From Deltaproteobacteria bacterium (GTDB taxonomy: Bacteria; Desulfobacterota_B; Binatia; UBA9968), in the NCBI GenBank assembly GCA_027297485.1, contig JAPUHZ010000096.1:1-6828 (forward strand): a DNA stretch of 6,828 nt. The letters run 5' to 3'. Of this stretch, positions 5,814 through 6,828 are shown one piece after another (within the stretch, counting starts at the first letter, position 1; each line of letters starts with the position of its first letter). Position numbers and translations under genes: made by a program. The notes beneath the pieces were generated by a model. That model had not been told where the DNA came from, ran no database searches, and saw nothing but the letters and a program-made list of their open reading frames with translations.

Positions 5814-5852
5814 CGCTTACGCCTGCCGCCTCACGTCTTACGCTTCCTTACC
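5814..5852. repeat. Degenerate 7-bp repeat array after the toxin gene
   Basis: Five gapless plus-strand heptads can be read: CGCTTAC, GCCTGCC, GCCTCAC, GTCTTAC and GCTTCCT, followed by TAC and a C-run. The array begins two bases after the toxin stop codon and ends near the epimerase 5' duplicate. Confidence 0.7.
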
Positions 5853-5923
5853 CCCCTTATTAGAAGTGCCTCCGCCAGATGCGAACCGATAAATCCCGCC
5901 CCACCGGTTAATAGATATTTCAT
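5831..5923 (-). pseudogene. Orphan 5' fragment of the epimerase gene
   Basis: From the ATG at 5923 the frame encodes the same first 21 residues as the intact epimerase ([20 protein letters not shown], then L). It then runs into unrelated sequence (IRGVRKRKT) and stops at TGA 5833-5831 inside the heptad array. Without the catalytic core it cannot be an enzyme. It follows the glycosyltransferase stop by 60 bases and has a purine-rich leader (AGAGGAG) about 12 bases before the ATG. It probably marks the original start of the epimerase gene before the toxin-antitoxin DNA arrived. Confidence 0.85.
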
Positions 5924-5925
5924 CT
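5861..5925. repeat. 65-bp direct repeat, copy B (epimerase 5' fragment)
   Basis: This copy is 64/65 identical to 4987-5051 in the same orientation. The 809 bases between the copies hold the whole toxin-antitoxin module, its promoter and the heptad repeats. Confidence 0.95.
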
Positions 5926-5956
5926 GCTTCTTGTGCTCCTCTCTTTTAGCTCGCTT

Positions 5957-5982
5957 GCCCGTAATAATCCTCCCGGACGGGC
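5957..5982. other. Short inverted repeat after the glycosyltransferase gene
   Basis: GCCCGT (5957-5962) pairs with ACGGGC (5977-5982) across a 14-base loop, ending two bases from the glycosyltransferase stop codon. There is no T-run on the minus-strand transcript, so it is at best a weak or Rho-assisted end or an mRNA-stability element. Confidence 0.25.
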
Positions 5983-5983
5983 T

Positions 5984-6828
5984 TTAGGTCTCGTGATGGG
6001 ATGTTTTGTTGACAAAAGAAGCGGTTTCAGAAGAAACTGCGCTAAGATAGAAATTTTCCATGTCCTCAATTAGGCGAGCTACATCATATTTGGGATAAAC
6101 TGCAACCCTTGCCTGCTCACCCAAGCGCCTGCGCAGAGAGTTATCTTTCAGGACTCGGAGAATCGCATCTGCCAGTGTATCAGAATCTTTCGATGGAACC
6201 AGTAGGCCCGTCCTGCCATCCTCAACCAAGTCGGGAACCCCGCCCACTTTTGTTGCTACGACAGCTTTACCAGCAGCCATCGCCTCGATGAGAGAGACCG
6301 GAGTGCCCTCGTTAAGCGAACTCAAAACCACCACATCCAAGTCTGAATAAATTTTCTCTAAATCAAAGCGCCAGCCCAAAAACCGGACCCTCTTTTCAAC
6401 GCCCAGAACCGATGCTTGCTGCTCCAGGTCTCTGCGCAATAAGCCATCGCCAACAACCACAAGACAAAAGTCCCTGTTAGCCGATTGTGCAACTTTGCAA
6501 ATCGCATCTAGGAGATAAGAAAGACCTTTAATCGGAACTAATCGGCCTATCGTTCCAACGAGAAGAGTATCGTCTGATAATCCAAGCTCCTTTTTGAGTT
6601 CTCCTTTAAACCTTGAACAATTTATGAAGCGGGTCAGTTCGAGACCCAACGGTATAACATTGATCTTTTCTCGTGGACAAATTCGGTATCGGATCAGCTC
6701 TTCTCTCTGTGTCTCACTTATTGCAATCACTCGATCCATAATTAGCCATCCAAGGAATCTTTCCGCAACCAAGATGGCGGCTGTCTTTAGCTTACCATAA
6801 TACCCGCTGAAGAGATTTCCGTGGAAGG
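5984..6828 (-). CDS. GT4-family (GT-B fold) glycosyltransferase, N-terminus cut by window edge
   Basis: The frame is open to the window edge. The first visible residues, FHGNLFSGYYGKLKTAAIL, are the typical acceptor-domain segment of GT4 enzymes before the DRVIAIS strand, so the gene starts beyond the window and the TTG at 6772 is only an internal codon. Counting from the first visible codon, NVIPLGLE is at 56-63, GTIGRLVPIKG at 91-101, and the nucleotide-sugar-binding EX7E motif is Glu173-Glu181 (NEGTPVSLIEAMAAGKAVVA). GGVPDLVEDGRTGLLVP closes the donor-binding domain. The enzyme should add a sugar from a nucleotide-sugar donor to the lipid-linked repeat unit on the cytoplasmic face of the inner membrane. 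Donor and acceptor cannot be predicted. It is the first visible gene of the locus, and the inserted DNA lies directly downstream of it. Confidence 0.92.
   Translation of the reverse strand, partial: FHGNLFSGYYGKLKTAAILVAERFLGWLIMDRVIAISETQREELIRYRICPREKINVIPLGLELTRFINCSRFKGELKKELGLSDDTLLVGTIGRLVPIKGLSYLLDAICKVAQSANRDFCLVVVGDGLLRRDLEQQASVLGVEKRVRFLGWRFDLEKIYSDLDVVVLSSLNEGTPVSLIEAMAAGKAVVATKVGGVPDLVEDGRTGLLVPSKDSDTLADAILRVLKDNSLRRRLGEQARVAVYPKYDVARLIEDMENFYLSAVSSETASFVNKTSHHET

Noticed and set aside
5984..6772. Glycosyltransferase starting at the TTG at 6772
   Set aside because: The frame stays open to the window edge and the upstream residues match the conserved GT4 segment, so the gene is truncated by the window.

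Overview
The window is part of an exopolysaccharide (or capsule) biosynthesis and export locus of a Gram-negative bacterium. The Gram-negative call rests on an outer-membrane-type SLBB/Wza exporter with a Sec signal peptide. Base composition is near 50% GC by eye. The gene styles recall uncultivated Nitrospirota, NC10 or Desulfobacterota, but I cannot fix the phylum from sequence alone. Nearly all locus genes lie on the minus strand, so the transcription order runs from the right edge to the left edge.

In that order the window holds: a GT4 glycosyltransferase cut by the right edge (5984-6828); an interruption carrying an AbrB/RelE-type toxin-antitoxin pair on the opposite strand (5220-5811); an NAD-dependent sugar epimerase/dehydratase (4066-5049); a monotopic phosphoglycosyl transferase of the bacterial sugar transferase family (3379-4056); a 429-bp gap with a decayed four-helix-bundle gene; a 796-residue SLBB polysaccharide exporter (559-2949); a second gap with another broken four-helix-bundle gene; and the first 31 codons of a Wzz-type chain-length protein at the left edge (1-95). 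Together these would make nucleotide sugars, prime undecaprenyl phosphate, extend the repeat unit, set chain length and export the polymer.

The unusual content is at the junctions. All three spaces between locus genes hold foreign-looking DNA bounded by degenerate 7-bp-periodic repeats. Two of them each contain a pseudogene of the 23S rRNA intervening-sequence (IVS)/Avd-like four-helix-bundle family, set between inverted heptad arrays that begin at the stop codon of the preceding gene. The third contains the toxin-antitoxin module. It is flanked by a 65-bp direct duplication (64/65 identical) of the start of the epimerase gene, so the incoming DNA appears to have split the gene near codon 21 while leaving an intact copy. 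The observations are direct reads of the sequence; the mobile-element interpretation is inference.
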